64,000 nucleotides of DNA from Nostocoides sp. F2B08 (GCF_009184895.1 NZ_WESE01000010.1:47164-111163); one strand, 5' to 3'. Positions 9,499 to 19,027 are shown, counted from the stretch's first letter. A program made the numbers and translations. The notes: generated by a model not told the origin, from the sequence alone.

Positions 9499-10961
9499 CG
9501 TCCGCTCGTCAGCGGATCTCGCTCGGCCTGCAGACGATTCCCCTGCAGGTCCGCCTCGTCGCGATCCTGCTCACCCTGCTCCTGCTGACGGTCTCACTCA
9601 CAACCGCCGGCACCGCGGTGCTGCTGAAGCGCGACCTCATCGAGCGCGTCGACGCCGAGCTGCGCGCGGCGACCCGACCCGTGGTCGCCCAGGCGCTGCA
9701 GGACATGATGGCCACCGGCTCCACCCGGATCCCCACCACGTACTCACTGGTCATCATGAACGCCGAGGGTCGCCCCGTGCTCACGATCGACTCGACGGTC
9801 GCGCGCGCCCACCCCGATGTCGCCCCCATCGCGATCGACGACGACCGGGTCGACGGTGAACCCTTCACGGTTCGCAGCGGACCGGGCGACGTGCAGTGGC
9901 GGGTCCTGGCCGGCCGGCTCTCCGACGGCCGCACGACGTTCGCCCTCGCCATCCCGTTGACGAGCGTCAACGAGACGGTGCGCCGGATGGTCGTCATGGC
10001 CGGCCTGTTCGGCATGGCCGCCATCCTCACCGCCGCTGCGACCGGGTCCTTCGCCGTTCGCCGTGCCTTCCGGCCCCTGCGGGAGATCGAGGACACGGCT
10101 GAGGCGATCGCCGGCGGCGACCTGACCCGACGGATCCCGACGCACGCAGCCGACGACGAGGTCGCGTCACTGTCCCGGTCCCTCAACGCCATGCTCGCCC
10201 AGATCGAGACCTCCTTCGCCGCCCGGGAGCAGAGCGAGGAGCGGATGCGGCAGTTCGTCGCGGACGCCTCGCACGAGCTGCGCACCCCGCTCGCGACGGT
10301 GCGCGGCTATGCCGAGCTCTACCGCCAGGGAGCCATCACCGCCCCGGACGCGCTCGACACGGCGATGGGACGCATCGAGTCCGAGGCGGCGCGGATGAGC
10401 GGCCTCGTCGAGGACCTGCTCACCCTGGCCCGGCTCGACGAGACCCCCGACCTCACCGTGCGGCCGCTCGATCTCACGGTTCTGGCCGGTGACGCGGTCG
10501 CGGACACGCATGTCCGCGAGCCGGAGCGTCGCATCACGCTGCACGGTCTGGACGGGCCCCTCGGTCCGGTGCACGCACTCGGTGACGAGGCGGCGCTGCG
10601 CCAGGTGCTGGTCAACCTCATCGGCAACGCGGTCCGGCACACCCCGGCCGGCACACCCATCGAGGTGGCGGTGGGGAACGTGGACGACATGGCTGTGCTC
10701 GAGGTGCGGGACCACGGTCCCGGAATCCCGCGCGCCGAGGCGGGCAAGGTGTTCCAGCGCTTCTACCGCTCCGACCCGTCCCGAGGCCGCTCCGGCGGTG
10801 GAGGCAACGGTCTGGGCCTGGCCATCGTCTCCGCGCTCGTCGGCCATCAGGGTGGCCGGGTCGGTGTCACCGAGACCTCAGGGGGCGGGGCGACGTTCGT
10901 CGTCCAGATCCCCCGGGCGACCACGCCCCCGGATGACACGGACGATCCGGACGAGGACTGA
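9495..10961 (+). CDS. Membrane sensor histidine kinase
   Basis: 488 aa from a GTG that overlaps the response regulator stop (GTGA). Order: transmembrane segment 1 (about 20-45), extracellular sensor region (~45-155), transmembrane segment 2 (~160-185), HAMP (~186-240), HisKA with the phospho-accepting His in ADASHELRTPLATVRGYAE near residue 259, and HATPase_c with N-box NLIGNAVRHTPAG, GPGIP and GNGLGLAIV. It should phosphorylate the regulator at 8752-9498. The sensor region has no recognisable ligand-binding fold. The C terminus is a short acidic tail (DDTDDPDED). Confidence 0.94.
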   Translation: MTSARQRISLGLQTIPLQVRLVAILLTLLLLTVSLTTAGTAVLLKRDLIERVDAELRAATRPVVAQALQDMMATGSTRIPTTYSLVIMNAEGRPVLTIDSTVARAHPDVAPIAIDDDRVDGEPFTVRSGPGDVQWRVLAGRLSDGRTTFALAIPLTSVNETVRRMVVMAGLFGMAAILTAAATGSFAVRRAFRPLREIEDTAEAIAGGDLTRRIPTHAADDEVASLSRSLNAMLAQIETSFAAREQSEERMRQFVADASHELRTPLATVRGYAELYRQGAITAPDALDTAMGRIESEAARMSGLVEDLLTLARLDETPDLTVRPLDLTVLAGDAVADTHVREPERRITLHGLDGPLGPVHALGDEAALRQVLVNLIGNAVRHTPAGTPIEVAVGNVDDMAVLEVRDHGPGIPRAEAGKVFQRFYRSDPSRGRSGGGGNGLGLAIVSALVGHQGGRVGVTETSGGGATFVVQIPRATTPPDDTDDPDED

Positions 10962-10985
10962 ACGCGACCGAGGTCATCCGTTCGC

Positions 10986-11001
10986 CCTGCTGAGTAGCAG
11001 G
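10986..11001 (+). terminator. Small hairpin after the histidine kinase
   Basis: CCTGCT and AGCAGG are separated by a 4-nt loop (gagt), 24 nt after the kinase stop. There is no T-tract, so it is a weak terminator candidate; it could instead be a small operator upstream of the DUF2339 gene. Confidence 0.35.
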
Positions 11002-11040
11002 ACTCAGGACACAGCGGCACCCTGCGCGGGACCATGAAGT

Positions 11041-12975
11041 ATGACGACCACGCCTGTCCCGCCGCCACGTCCGCAGCCGGACCCGCTCACACAGATCCGC
11101 GACCTCGAGTCCCGTTTCGCGAATGCCATGACCGAGTTGTATGCGGTGGGCAACGGCCTCGCCCAGATCCGGTCGTCGTTGAGCGCGGCAGCCGGTCAAG
11201 GGAGCTCGGCCGCCGCAGCGGGGCGGCCGCAGGTCCCATCCGGCGTCCCGTCGACCGGGCCACCCACCCAGGTGCCGCCGGTCGCGGGACCGGGCCCGCG
11301 CATACCGCATCCGTCCGGGGGGCCGGGGGATACCGGAGCGCCGGGACCGACGCCGGCCGCCATACCCGCCCCCCGAGCGCCGCAACCCCACTGGTGGGAG
11401 CGGCCGGGCGCGGTGGCGAGGGTCCTCGGTGTCATCGGGGCCGTCGTCACCCTCATCGGCATCGCGTTGCTGCTCGCCATCGCGATCGCGGCCGGCGTCT
11501 TCGGGCCGGTGCCGCGGGTGGTCTCGGGCGCCCTCCTCGCGGTCGGACTGCTCGCCGGTGGCGCCATCGTCCGTCGACGCTCTCCCGCGTCGCCGGGTGC
11601 AGGGGCGCTCGCGGCGACCGGACTCGCTGCCGGGTACCTGACTCTGCTCGCCGCCACGGCCGTCTACGGCTTCGTCCCCGACTGGCTCGGCCTCGTCCTC
11701 GCCGCCCTGTTCGCCGCGGGCGCCTTCGTGCTGGCCCGGGCCTGGGACAGCGAGCTGCTCGCGATCCTCGCCGCCGCGCCGCCGGTTCTGCTGGCTCCGT
11801 TCGTCAGCGGTATCGACTCGGTTGCGACCATCTCGTTCGTCGCGCTGCTCCTCGTGGGGTCCGCTTTCGCGCACCTGGGCAGGGAGTGGGGCTGGCTCTA
11901 TCTGGCCCGGACGGGTCCTTCGGTCGCCATCCTGCTCGCCGGCGTCGGCACTCAGGCCGATGACACCCTGCCGACGCTCACCGTCGCGATGGCCGCGTGC
12001 CTCGGCATGGTGGCGGCCGGCTGGGTCGAGCGGTCCAGGCGGCTGGAGCACCTACCCACCGCAGCGGCGGCGGCGTCAGGTCTCCCGGTGCTCCTCGCAG
12101 TGGCCCTGCTCGAGGACGGCCGACTCGCGGTGGCCTTGGCTCTCGCGGGCGTCCTGCTCGCCGGCTCCGCCCTCGTCTCGGCGATCGCCGCCCGGTCCGG
12201 CGTGTCACGGTCGCTGTGGACCGCGCCGATGGCAGTCGGGACCGTGCTCATCCTCCAGGCCGCCACCGGTGTCTCGGACGAGACCCGCGCAGGGATCGCC
12301 CTGTCGGTCGTGGCCGCCGGCTACTGGGTCGTCGCAGCGTGGCGGCGGACCTGGCCGCTGGCGGCGGCCGGAGCCGTCCTCGCCGCGGTCTCGGGTCTGA
12401 CCTTCACCGGCGTCCTCGCGGCGACCGCATTCCCCGGGCTGGCTACGCTCGAAGACCCGCTGGTGATCGTCCACGGCCTGCTCCTGACCGCCCTCGCGGC
12501 GGTGGGGCTGTACACCGCCACGGCGATCCTCGGCCGTCGCGATGCCACGCTCACCCTGATCGCCGCCGCGTGGGCGTTCATCACCGGATCGGCGACCATC
12601 GTCGCCGCCGGCACATGGCTCGGCTCGCTCGCGGGCGAGTCCCGGGTCGGCTTCTACGGCGGCCACGCGGTTGCGACCGCGGCCTGGACGGCTCTGGGCG
12701 CCGCCCTCATCACGGTCGTGGCCGGCCGCAGCCGGCACCGCGACCTCATGGTGCGTCTCGGCCTCGGCCTGATCGCCGTGGCGATCGCCAAGCTGTTCCT
12801 GTTCGACCTCGCCGCCCTGTCGGGTCTGTTCCGGGTGGTCGCCTTCGTCGTCACGGGCCTGATCGTGCTGCTCGTCGGGGTTGCCTACTCCCGCTCGGCC
12901 GAGGACGACGACTCCGAGCCGCCGCCACCGCAGCCCGAGAGCCACCCCACCGTCGCGCCCACGGGACGGCCGTGA
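11041..12975 (+). CDS. DUF2339 polytopic membrane protein
   Basis: 644 aa. The first ~45 residues (DPLTQIRDLESRFANAMTELYAVGNGLAQI) are a helical, coiled-coil-like segment. A Pro/Gly-rich linker follows to ~115, then a long series of hydrophobic helices, more than 14, to residue ~620, and a polar Pro-rich tail. This is the layout of the DUF2339 'predicted membrane protein' family, whose function is unknown. It stands alone between the two-component system and the convergent Nudix gene, and could be either a single transcription unit or a target of the upstream regulators; nothing in the sequence decides this. Confidence 0.85.
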   Translation: MTTTPVPPPRPQPDPLTQIRDLESRFANAMTELYAVGNGLAQIRSSLSAAAGQGSSAAAAGRPQVPSGVPSTGPPTQVPPVAGPGPRIPHPSGGPGDTGAPGPTPAAIPAPRAPQPHWWERPGAVARVLGVIGAVVTLIGIALLLAIAIAAGVFGPVPRVVSGALLAVGLLAGGAIVRRRSPASPGAGALAATGLAAGYLTLLAATAVYGFVPDWLGLVLAALFAAGAFVLARAWDSELLAILAAAPPVLLAPFVSGIDSVATISFVALLLVGSAFAHLGREWGWLYLARTGPSVAILLAGVGTQADDTLPTLTVAMAACLGMVAAGWVERSRRLEHLPTAAAAASGLPVLLAVALLEDGRLAVALALAGVLLAGSALVSAIAARSGVSRSLWTAPMAVGTVLILQAATGVSDETRAGIALSVVAAGYWVVAAWRRTWPLAAAGAVLAAVSGLTFTGVLAATAFPGLATLEDPLVIVHGLLLTALAAVGLYTATAILGRRDATLTLIAAAWAFITGSATIVAAGTWLGSLAGESRVGFYGGHAVATAAWTALGAALITVVAGRSRHRDLMVRLGLGLIAVAIAKLFLFDLAALSGLFRVVAFVVTGLIVLLVGVAYSRSAEDDDSEPPPPQPESHPTVAPTGRP

Positions 12976-13007
12976 GTCTCGCCACTCGGTGCAACACGCG
13001 AAAGTGG

Positions 13008-13784
13008 CTACGTCAGGTCGAGGACGTATGCGGCGAGCGGCCACCAGAAGGCGGCACCGCAGCGTCGGAGCAGCTCGGTATCGTCGACCCACTCCGGCAC
13101 AGGGTCGTCCGGTGACTCGGCGCGCAGTGGCGGCGCCACCTCAGGCACGGTGGTCGAGTACACCTGCAACACATCCCGTCCCTGCACCCACAGCCCCGGA
13201 CCGCCGCCGGGCAGGCGGCGGAACCGCTCATAACCGCGCGGGCGCACCGACGCCGGGTCGAGGACGAGCCCCGACTCCTCCGCCGTCTCGCGGACTGCGG
13301 TCTCCACGGGGGTCTCGCCGGCCTCGCGCCAACCGCCGCACGAGGACCACTCCCGGCGACGCTCGCTCCAGGTGAGGAGGTGGGATCCGGCGGCGTCGGT
13401 GACGAGGACCATGGACGCGAACACCCGCTCGTGCGGCATCTCCCGAACGGAGGCGACGAGGTCGACGTCGGCGCTGGTGCCGTCGGGGAAGCGTACGCCG
13501 GCCGCACGCTCGATCCCCCTGTCGCCCTTGCGTTTCGGGAGGCGCAGCCCACTGGCCGCCAGTCGGGCGAGCAGGTCCCGACCCGTGGTCTCCCGTGCTC
13601 CGGCGGCGACGACGTCGGCATAGCGCTCGGCGGGGATGTCGTAGTGGTCACCCTCGAACCCGCGCCGGGGGATGCCGAGGCCTGCGGCGAACTCGTGCAG
13701 CTCCTCGAGCGAGGTGTCGCTGATGAGGTGCGACCATAGCCGGTCGTGCGCAGGCCACACGGGCGGGTCGATCCAGAGCGTCAC
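13008..13784 (-). CDS. DUF4031-Nudix fusion protein
   Basis: 258 aa. The N-terminal ~90 residues (VTLWIDPPVWPAHDRLWSHLISDTSLEELHEFA...ERYADV) are a DUF4031 domain. The C-terminal part is a Nudix hydrolase with the box GGWREAGETPVETAVRETAEESGL (GX5EX7REXXEEXGX), the Mg2+-binding catalytic helix. Nudix enzymes cleave nucleoside diphosphates linked to another group; the substrate here cannot be predicted. GTG 13784 is chosen because DUF4031 proteins begin at this point and a TAGGGT hexamer lies 7 nt upstream; GTG 13793 is an alternative. Convergent with the DUF2339 gene. Confidence 0.88.
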   Translation of the reverse strand: MTLWIDPPVWPAHDRLWSHLISDTSLEELHEFAAGLGIPRRGFEGDHYDIPAERYADVVAAGARETTGRDLLARLAASGLRLPKRKGDRGIERAAGVRFPDGTSADVDLVASVREMPHERVFASMVLVTDAAGSHLLTWSERRREWSSCGGWREAGETPVETAVRETAEESGLVLDPASVRPRGYERFRRLPGGGPGLWVQGRDVLQVYSTTVPEVAPPLRAESPDDPVPEWVDDTELLRRCGAAFWWPLAAYVLDLT

Positions 13785-13791
13785 CCGCGCC

Positions 13792-13797
13792 ACCCTA
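13792..13797 (-). promoter_or_regulatory. -10 hexamer of a leaderless promoter
   Basis: TAGGGT on the minus strand is 7 nt before the GTG at 13784 and supports that start. Confidence 0.45.
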
Positions 13798-13975
13798 ACG
13801 TGCACGTGCGCCGGGCCTGTCGAGGCGGCGAGTGGGGTCGGCAGGTGCCCTCCCCCAGACGGCACCCATGTCGTCACTGTGGAAAACTTCCGGCCGCCGT
13901 CGCGGGATGGACGTACCGTCGGGTCCTCGATGTTCGACACAGATGGTCGACACGTCCGATCCGAAGGAGTCACCC

Positions 13976-14266
13976 ATGTCAGCGATCTTCCAGGTCGACA
14001 CCGACCGCATCCAGGCGGCGAGCGGCGACATCGCCTCGATCTCGGCCGAGATCGAGGCTCTCGTCGCCACGATGCTCGCTCGGCTGACCGCCCTCCAGGA
14101 CGCCTGGACCGGGACGGCCGCGAGCAGGTTCCAGGGCGTGGTCCAGGAGTGGCAGGGCACCCAGCAGCAGGTGCGCACCTCCCTCGACTCGATCGGTGCC
14201 GCGCTCGGGCAGGCCGGCACGCACTACGCCGAGGCCGAGGCCGCCAACGAGCGGATGTTCCTCTAG
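13976..14266 (+). CDS. WXG100-family (EsxA/B-like) protein
   Basis: 96 aa, ~100 as usual for WXG100 proteins, which form helical hairpins and are exported by type VII (ESX) secretion. The WTG turn (QDAWTGTAASRF) is central, with helices on both sides rich in Ala, Gln and Glu. AAGGAG lies 9 nt before the ATG, a good ribosome-binding site. It is an orphan: no partner Esx gene, EccC ATPase or other ESX component is in the window. Convergent with the ABC permease gene, 22 bp away. No substrate or effector domain is attached. Confidence 0.9.
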   Translation: MSAIFQVDTDRIQAASGDIASISAEIEALVATMLARLTALQDAWTGTAASRFQGVVQEWQGTQQQVRTSLDSIGAALGQAGTHYAEAEAANERMFL

Positions 14267-14288
14267 CCGAGGCGACGCCCGATGCGGC

Positions 14289-16823
14289 CTACTCGGTCGC
14301 GATCGCGCGGAGCACGTCGAGACGGGCGGCCCGGCGGCCGGGCCACCAGGCGGCGAGGACGCCGACGAGCGCCGCGAGCGCGACGAAGATGCCGAGCTGG
14401 GTGATCGGCACCTCGAGGACCTCGAAGCCCTCCTCGACCAGGGAGCGTTGCACGGCGACCCCGAAGGCCAGCCCGAGGCCGACGCCGAGCGCCGCGCCTA
14501 GCACGGCGATGACGATCGACTCGAGCCGGATCATCCGCCGCAGCTGGCGACGGCTGAGACCGACCGCGCGCAGCAGTCCGATCTCGCGGGTCCGCTCGAT
14601 GACGGACAGGGCCAGCGTGTTGACGATCCCGAGCACCGCGATCACGACCGCGAGCCCGAGCAGGGCGTAGATGATGAAGAGCAGCTGGTCGATCGGTGCC
14701 CGGAGCTGTTCGGCATAGCCGGCCTGGTCCGTCACCGTCACGAGCGGCACGTCCGCGACCGACTCCGACAGCGCCGTCTGGAGGTCGTCGACGGGCACGG
14801 ACCCGTCGCCGTTGAGGTACACCATGGCGTCCTGTTGCTCGACTCCGAGGGCAGCGAGCGCGTCAAGCCCCACGACGAGCCCTCCCGCGAGGAGCGGGTT
14901 GCTCTCGTAGACCGCGCGAACCGTGAGGTCGGCGCTCTCCGTGCCGAACGAGACGGTGACGATGTCGCCGAGAGCCGGGCCGTCGGCTGACTCGCTCACG
15001 GCGATCGACTGCTCGTCGAGGTCTGCGAAGGATCCGGCCACCACCGCCACGGGAACGAACGTCGTGATCCGCTCGGGCTCGACGCCGAGGACGAACCGGT
15101 CGTCGCCGTCGACCTGCACCACCGCATTCCTCACGCGCATGGCCTCGCCCACGCCGTCGACCGCGGTGAGCCGGTCCGTAATGGCGGGTGAGAAGGACTG
15201 CCCGACCGGATTGCTCGCGACGAAGTCACCGACCGCGTTCTCACTGATGATCCGGTCGATGCTCGCCTTCGCCGAGGCTCCGAAGACGGACATCATCGAC
15301 ACGAGAGTCAGTCCGATCATCAGGGCGCTGGCCGTTGCGGCGGTCCGTCGCGGGTTGCGCAGCGAGTTCTCATGCGCCATCGCGCCGACCGCCCCGAAGA
15401 GCCGACGGTATGCGGCGCCGAAGACCGCGAGGAGCGGGCGGCCGAGCAGGGGGCTGGTCAGGGCGACGCCGAGCAGGACGAAGAGGATCCCCAACCCGAG
15501 GAAGACCAGCGGGCGCGGCGCATCCGGGAGGAAGAGCCCGACCGCCAGACCCGTGACGCCAAGCCCCAGGAGGAGGCCGCCGAGGATGACCCGGCGATGC
15601 ATGGAGGACTCGGCGACCACGACGTCATCGCGCATCGCCGCGACGGGTGGCACTGCTCCGGCTCGTCGGGCCGGCAGGTATGCGGCCACCACGGTGAACG
15701 CCAGGCCGACGACATACGCCGCCACGACCGGGCGCCACGTGAAGGCCAGCGGTGTGCCGGACAGGTCGAGGCCGAAGCGCCCGAACAAGCCCTGGATGCC
15801 GAGGGCGAGCCCGACACCGAGCAGGAGCCCGAGCGTGGAACCGACCAGCCCGACGACGACCGCCTCGAGGACCACCGACCGGGTGACCTGCCGCCGGGTC
15901 GCGCCGATCGCGCGGAACAGCGCCAGCTCTCGGCTTCGCTGCGCGACGAGGATGGAGAAGGTGTTGACGATGAGGAAGGCGCCGACGACGAGAGCGACGG
16001 CTGCGAAGACGAGGAGGAAGGTGTTGATGAAGGACAGCCCCTGGCCGATGGCGTTCTCGGCCTCCTCGGCCGCGGCTGCGCCGGTCACCGCCTCGACGCC
16101 CTCCGGGAGGACCTCCTTGACGGCAGTCCGGAGCTCGTCCTGCGAGACACCGTCTGCGCGGGTGACCCAGATGTCGTTGAAGACGTCCTGTCCGCCGAGG
16201 AAGAGCTCTTGGGCGTAGCCGGTCTCGAAGACGGCGACGGACGCTCCGATCGTGCCCCCCGTGAACTCGACGGTGCCGACGAGAGTCGCTTCGGCCCGCG
16301 GCGGGTCGCCGGGGGTGAGGACGGGGACCGTGTCGCCCAGCGCATACCCCGTCCGCTCTGCGGTCGTGGTGTCGAGGACGACCTCTCCGGCCGACTCGGG
16401 CCACCGACCGCTCTCGAGCGTGCCGAACTCTCGTCCGTCCGCGGCGGGTCCGCCGGTGTGGTTGACGCCGAGCGCCGGGGCGCCCTGACCCCCGACGATC
16501 TTGCCGTCCGGCCCGACGACGAAGGCCCCGGGGAAGCCGATGTTCCCGTCCGCCCGGGCAGCACCCTCGACCTCGGCCAGGTCGGCCACGACGGAGGCGG
16601 GGATCGTGGACGACCCCTGGGAGCCGTTCGCGACCTGGGTGCCCTCGGGACGCACGACGACGTCCCCGACGCTGCCGGCGACGATGCCGTCGAAGGCACG
16701 GCCGAGAGTGTCGGTGAAGATGAACGAGCCGGAGACGAACGAGACGCCCAGGATGATCGCGAAGGCGCTCATGACGAGGCGCAGCTTGCGCGCCATGAGG
16801 CTCTTCAGACCGGCTCGGATCAT
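14289..16823 (-). CDS. ABC transporter permease, FtsX/MacB type, duplicated
   Basis: 844 aa. There is an N-terminal transmembrane helix (~17-37), a large extracellular MacB-PCD-like domain (~38-260), the first FtsX domain with 3-4 helices (~265-385), a central transmembrane pair (~415-460), a second start helix and periplasmic-like domain (~480-715), and a second FtsX domain (~720-840). This duplicated layout is common in actinobacteria for exporters of lipids, peptides or antibiotics, or for mechanotransmission; the substrate cannot be told. Its start overlaps the stop of the ATPase gene by 4 nt, so they form one transporter and one operon. Confidence 0.92.
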   Translation of the reverse strand: MIRAGLKSLMARKLRLVMSAFAIILGVSFVSGSFIFTDTLGRAFDGIVAGSVGDVVVRPEGTQVANGSQGSSTIPASVVADLAEVEGAARADGNIGFPGAFVVGPDGKIVGGQGAPALGVNHTGGPAADGREFGTLESGRWPESAGEVVLDTTTAERTGYALGDTVPVLTPGDPPRAEATLVGTVEFTGGTIGASVAVFETGYAQELFLGGQDVFNDIWVTRADGVSQDELRTAVKEVLPEGVEAVTGAAAAEEAENAIGQGLSFINTFLLVFAAVALVVGAFLIVNTFSILVAQRSRELALFRAIGATRRQVTRSVVLEAVVVGLVGSTLGLLLGVGLALGIQGLFGRFGLDLSGTPLAFTWRPVVAAYVVGLAFTVVAAYLPARRAGAVPPVAAMRDDVVVAESSMHRRVILGGLLLGLGVTGLAVGLFLPDAPRPLVFLGLGILFVLLGVALTSPLLGRPLLAVFGAAYRRLFGAVGAMAHENSLRNPRRTAATASALMIGLTLVSMMSVFGASAKASIDRIISENAVGDFVASNPVGQSFSPAITDRLTAVDGVGEAMRVRNAVVQVDGDDRFVLGVEPERITTFVPVAVVAGSFADLDEQSIAVSESADGPALGDIVTVSFGTESADLTVRAVYESNPLLAGGLVVGLDALAALGVEQQDAMVYLNGDGSVPVDDLQTALSESVADVPLVTVTDQAGYAEQLRAPIDQLLFIIYALLGLAVVIAVLGIVNTLALSVIERTREIGLLRAVGLSRRQLRRMIRLESIVIAVLGAALGVGLGLAFGVAVQRSLVEEGFEVLEVPITQLGIFVALAALVGVLAAWWPGRRAARLDVLRAIATE

Positions 16824-17668
16824 CGAAGGGTGCCGTTCGCGACCGCGTCGTCGAGGTGGGCCATACGGTCGAGGACGCTCTCACGCGTCGGCTCGCGGAG
16901 CTCGCCGACGATCCGTCCGTCGGCGAGGAAGACGACGCGGTCGGTGTAGGAGGCCGCACCGGCGTCGTGGGTGACCATGACGATCGTCTGGTGGAACTCG
17001 TCGACGCTGCGGCGCAGGAACCCGAGCACCTCCGCCCCCGACGTCGAGTCGAGGTTGCCGGTGGGCTCGTCCGCGAACACGATGTCCGGCCGCGACATGA
17101 GGGCCCGCGCGCATGCGACGCGCTGCTGCTGCCCGCCGGACAGCTCGCTCGGCCGGTGCCCGAGCCGGTCGCGCAGTCCCACGGTGTCGATGACGGTGTC
17201 GTACCACTCCGGGTCGGGGCGGCGGCCCGCGATGGACAGCGGCAGCGTGATGTTCTCGTGTGCGGTGAGGGTGGGGATGAGGTTGAAGGACTGGAAGACG
17301 AAGCCGATCTTGTCCCGGCGGAGGACCGTCAGGTCCTTCTCCTTGAGCCGCGTGAGGTCGGTGTCGCCCACGAACACCGCTCCAGAGGTCGCGGCGTCCA
17401 GCCCGGCCGCACAGTGCATCAGGGTGGACTTGCCGGATCCCGACGGCCCCATGATGGCGGTGAACTCCCCGGCCGCGAAAGAGATGGAGACCGAGTCCAG
17501 AGCCGTCACGCGGGTCTCGCCCGAGCCGTAGGTCTTCGTCAGGTCGGCCACCCGGGCGGCCGTCGGGGGCATCGCCCTCGACGTCGTCTGCTGGCCGTCC
17601 TGGCCTGGGTGCGAGGTCGCTTGGCCTGCGGTGCCCTCGGCGGGCGCGCTCTCGGCGGTCGTCGTCAT
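16820..17668 (-). CDS. ABC transporter ATP-binding protein (LolD/MacB type)
   Basis: 282 aa. After a ~35-residue polar N-terminal tail it has Walker A GPSGSGKST, Q-loop (FVFQSFNLIPTLTAHENI), signature LSGGQQQRVACARAL, Walker B IVFADEPTGNLDS and the H-loop (MVTHDAGAA). The LDS D-loop and the ARVADLTKTYGSGETRVTALDSV start are typical of the MacB/LolD branch. It pairs with the overlapping permease. TAGCGT 7 nt before the ATG predicts a leaderless mRNA for this operon. Confidence 0.95.
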   Translation of the reverse strand: MTTTAESAPAEGTAGQATSHPGQDGQQTTSRAMPPTAARVADLTKTYGSGETRVTALDSVSISFAAGEFTAIMGPSGSGKSTLMHCAAGLDAATSGAVFVGDTDLTRLKEKDLTVLRRDKIGFVFQSFNLIPTLTAHENITLPLSIAGRRPDPEWYDTVIDTVGLRDRLGHRPSELSGGQQQRVACARALMSRPDIVFADEPTGNLDSTSGAEVLGFLRRSVDEFHQTIVMVTHDAGAASYTDRVVFLADGRIVGELREPTRESVLDRMAHLDDAVANGTLR

Positions 17669-17675
17669 GAGGACA

Positions 17676-17681
17676 ACGCTA
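17676..17681 (-). promoter_or_regulatory. -10 hexamer of the ABC operon
   Basis: TAGCGT on the minus strand, 7 nt before the ATG at 17668; leaderless promoter candidate. Confidence 0.5.
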
Positions 17682-17711
17682 GGGGTGTGCGTGCCCTGCT
17701 CGGGGTCCGGT

Positions 17712-17737
17712 CCATCCCTGAACCGTCCCGGGGATGG
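17712..17737 (-). terminator. Hairpin terminator after the ATP-grasp gene
   Basis: CCATCCC and GGGATGG with a 12-nt loop lie 22 nt past the ATP-grasp stop codon, before the ABC promoter. There is no T-tract. Confidence 0.5.
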
Positions 17738-17758
17738 CTGTCGACGCCTCAGGGTCGG

Positions 17759-19027
17759 CTAGAAGCCGCTCTCGGTGGGCTTCGGGTAGTAGGTCATGAA
17801 CTTCTTGACGTGGTTCGCCTTGGCGACCAGCACATACCCACGTCGCCGCCAGCCCTCGGCCCGGTAGACGAGCGGGTGCACGATGCCCTTGCGCATGATC
17901 TTCTTGACATGACGCTTCAGGTCGGGGTCGGTGATGTAGCGCAGGAGGAGCCGCTTGGGCAGGACCGAGTACACGATCTCGTTCGTCACCGTCACCGGCT
18001 CGGGTGAGCGATCCTCGATGAGGTCCGCGACGATGAACCGCGCGACGTTGGCGCCGGCGCCGGTCACGTAGTAGTTGTTGCGGCCGATGCGGGGGTTGAC
18101 CTCGAGGAACCGGAACGACCCGTCCCTTGGGTCGACCTTGGCGTCGAAGTTCGCGAATCCTCGGTAGTCGAGGTGGTCGAGCAGGGAGCGCGCGTGGTCC
18201 ATCGCCTCGGTGAAGGGTGTCGTGATCATCGCGCACGGGTTGCCCAGAGCGGAGGGCGTGTGCTCCTCGAGTAGCACCTGAGCCGTGCACATGAGCGTCA
18301 CGACGCCACGATGGTCGCGATAGGCGGTCACCGAGCGCATCCACGTGTCGTCGCCGGGGACGAGCTCCTGCACGACGAAGCGGTCCCGGAACCCGGACTC
18401 GCGCACCCTGCGCCACAGGTCGGCGAGCTGGTGCGGAGTCTCGACGAAGTTGACCTTCTTCTTGCCCGGATAGTCGACGAGCTCGTGTTCGCTGGACGCC
18501 GCGGCCTTGGCGACGACCGGAAAGGGCAGGTCGAGCTCGGACGGCGTCCAGTCCGGATCGTCCGCTCCGGCGAAGTCCTCGATGTGGGTGAGAGGTGTCG
18601 GCACCCCGACCCGCTCGCATGCCTCCGCGAAACGCCCTTTGTCGGCGATCCGGTCCAGCGTCGTCTCGTCGACGAGGGAGATGCGGTAGTACCGGTCCAG
18701 CTCGGCCCGGTGACGGGCGAAGAGACGGGCGTACCCGTCGGTATTGGCGAGCAGGATCACCGGGACGCGGTCCTCGTCCGCTCTGTCCGCCTCGTGCCGA
18801 GCGCGCTCCCTGCCGCGCCGGAGCAGCTCGCTGATGTGGTCGTCGTTGCTCGCGCCGATCCCGAGCAGCACGTTGTCGATGACGGCCGAGTCCACCGGCC
18901 CGGTCGCGATCCGCGAGATGACGGTGGAGCGCACCCCATAGGCCTCGTGGAAGGCGCGGGCGAGTGCGTAGACCCCGATGTCGCCGCCGAGCATGACGAC
19001 GTCGAAGGCGGGGGTTGCGCTGGGCAT
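17759..19027 (-). CDS. ATP-grasp carboxylate-amine ligase
   Basis: 422 aa, with an ATP-grasp fold: a pre-ATP-grasp Rossmann-like start (FDVVMLGGDIGVYALARAFHEAYG), a lysine-bearing ATP site (PFPVVAKAA), the clasp (FVVQELVPGDDTWMRS) and the metal-binding end (FRFLEVNPRIGRNNYYVTGAG). This enzyme class joins a carboxylate to an amine through an acyl phosphate. The overall shape resembles D-aspartate ligases that build peptidoglycan cross-bridges, but I cannot prove that substrate. The C terminus is basic and aromatic (KANHVKKFMTYYPKP), which might contact the membrane or cell-wall precursor. An AGGAG site precedes the ATG. Single-gene unit, terminated by the hairpin at 17712-17737. Confidence 0.8.
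   Translation of the reverse strand: MPSATPAFDVVMLGGDIGVYALARAFHEAYGVRSTVISRIATGPVDSAVIDNVLLGIGASNDDHISELLRRGRERARHEADRADEDRVPVILLANTDGYARLFARHRAELDRYYRISLVDETTLDRIADKGRFAEACERVGVPTPLTHIEDFAGADDPDWTPSELDLPFPVVAKAAASSEHELVDYPGKKKVNFVETPHQLADLWRRVRESGFRDRFVVQELVPGDDTWMRSVTAYRDHRGVVTLMCTAQVLLEEHTPSALGNPCAMITTPFTEAMDHARSLLDHLDYRGFANFDAKVDPRDGSFRFLEVNPRIGRNNYYVTGAGANVARFIVADLIEDRSPEPVTVTNEIVYSVLPKRLLLRYITDPDLKRHVKKIMRKGIVHPLVYRAEGWRRRGYVLVAKANHVKKFMTYYPKPTESGF

Noticed and set aside
13976-14266. A full type VII secretion locus around the WXG100 gene.
   Set aside because: Neighbours are a Nudix protein and an ABC transporter; no EccC-like FtsK/SpoIIIE ATPase, EccD or mycosin is present.
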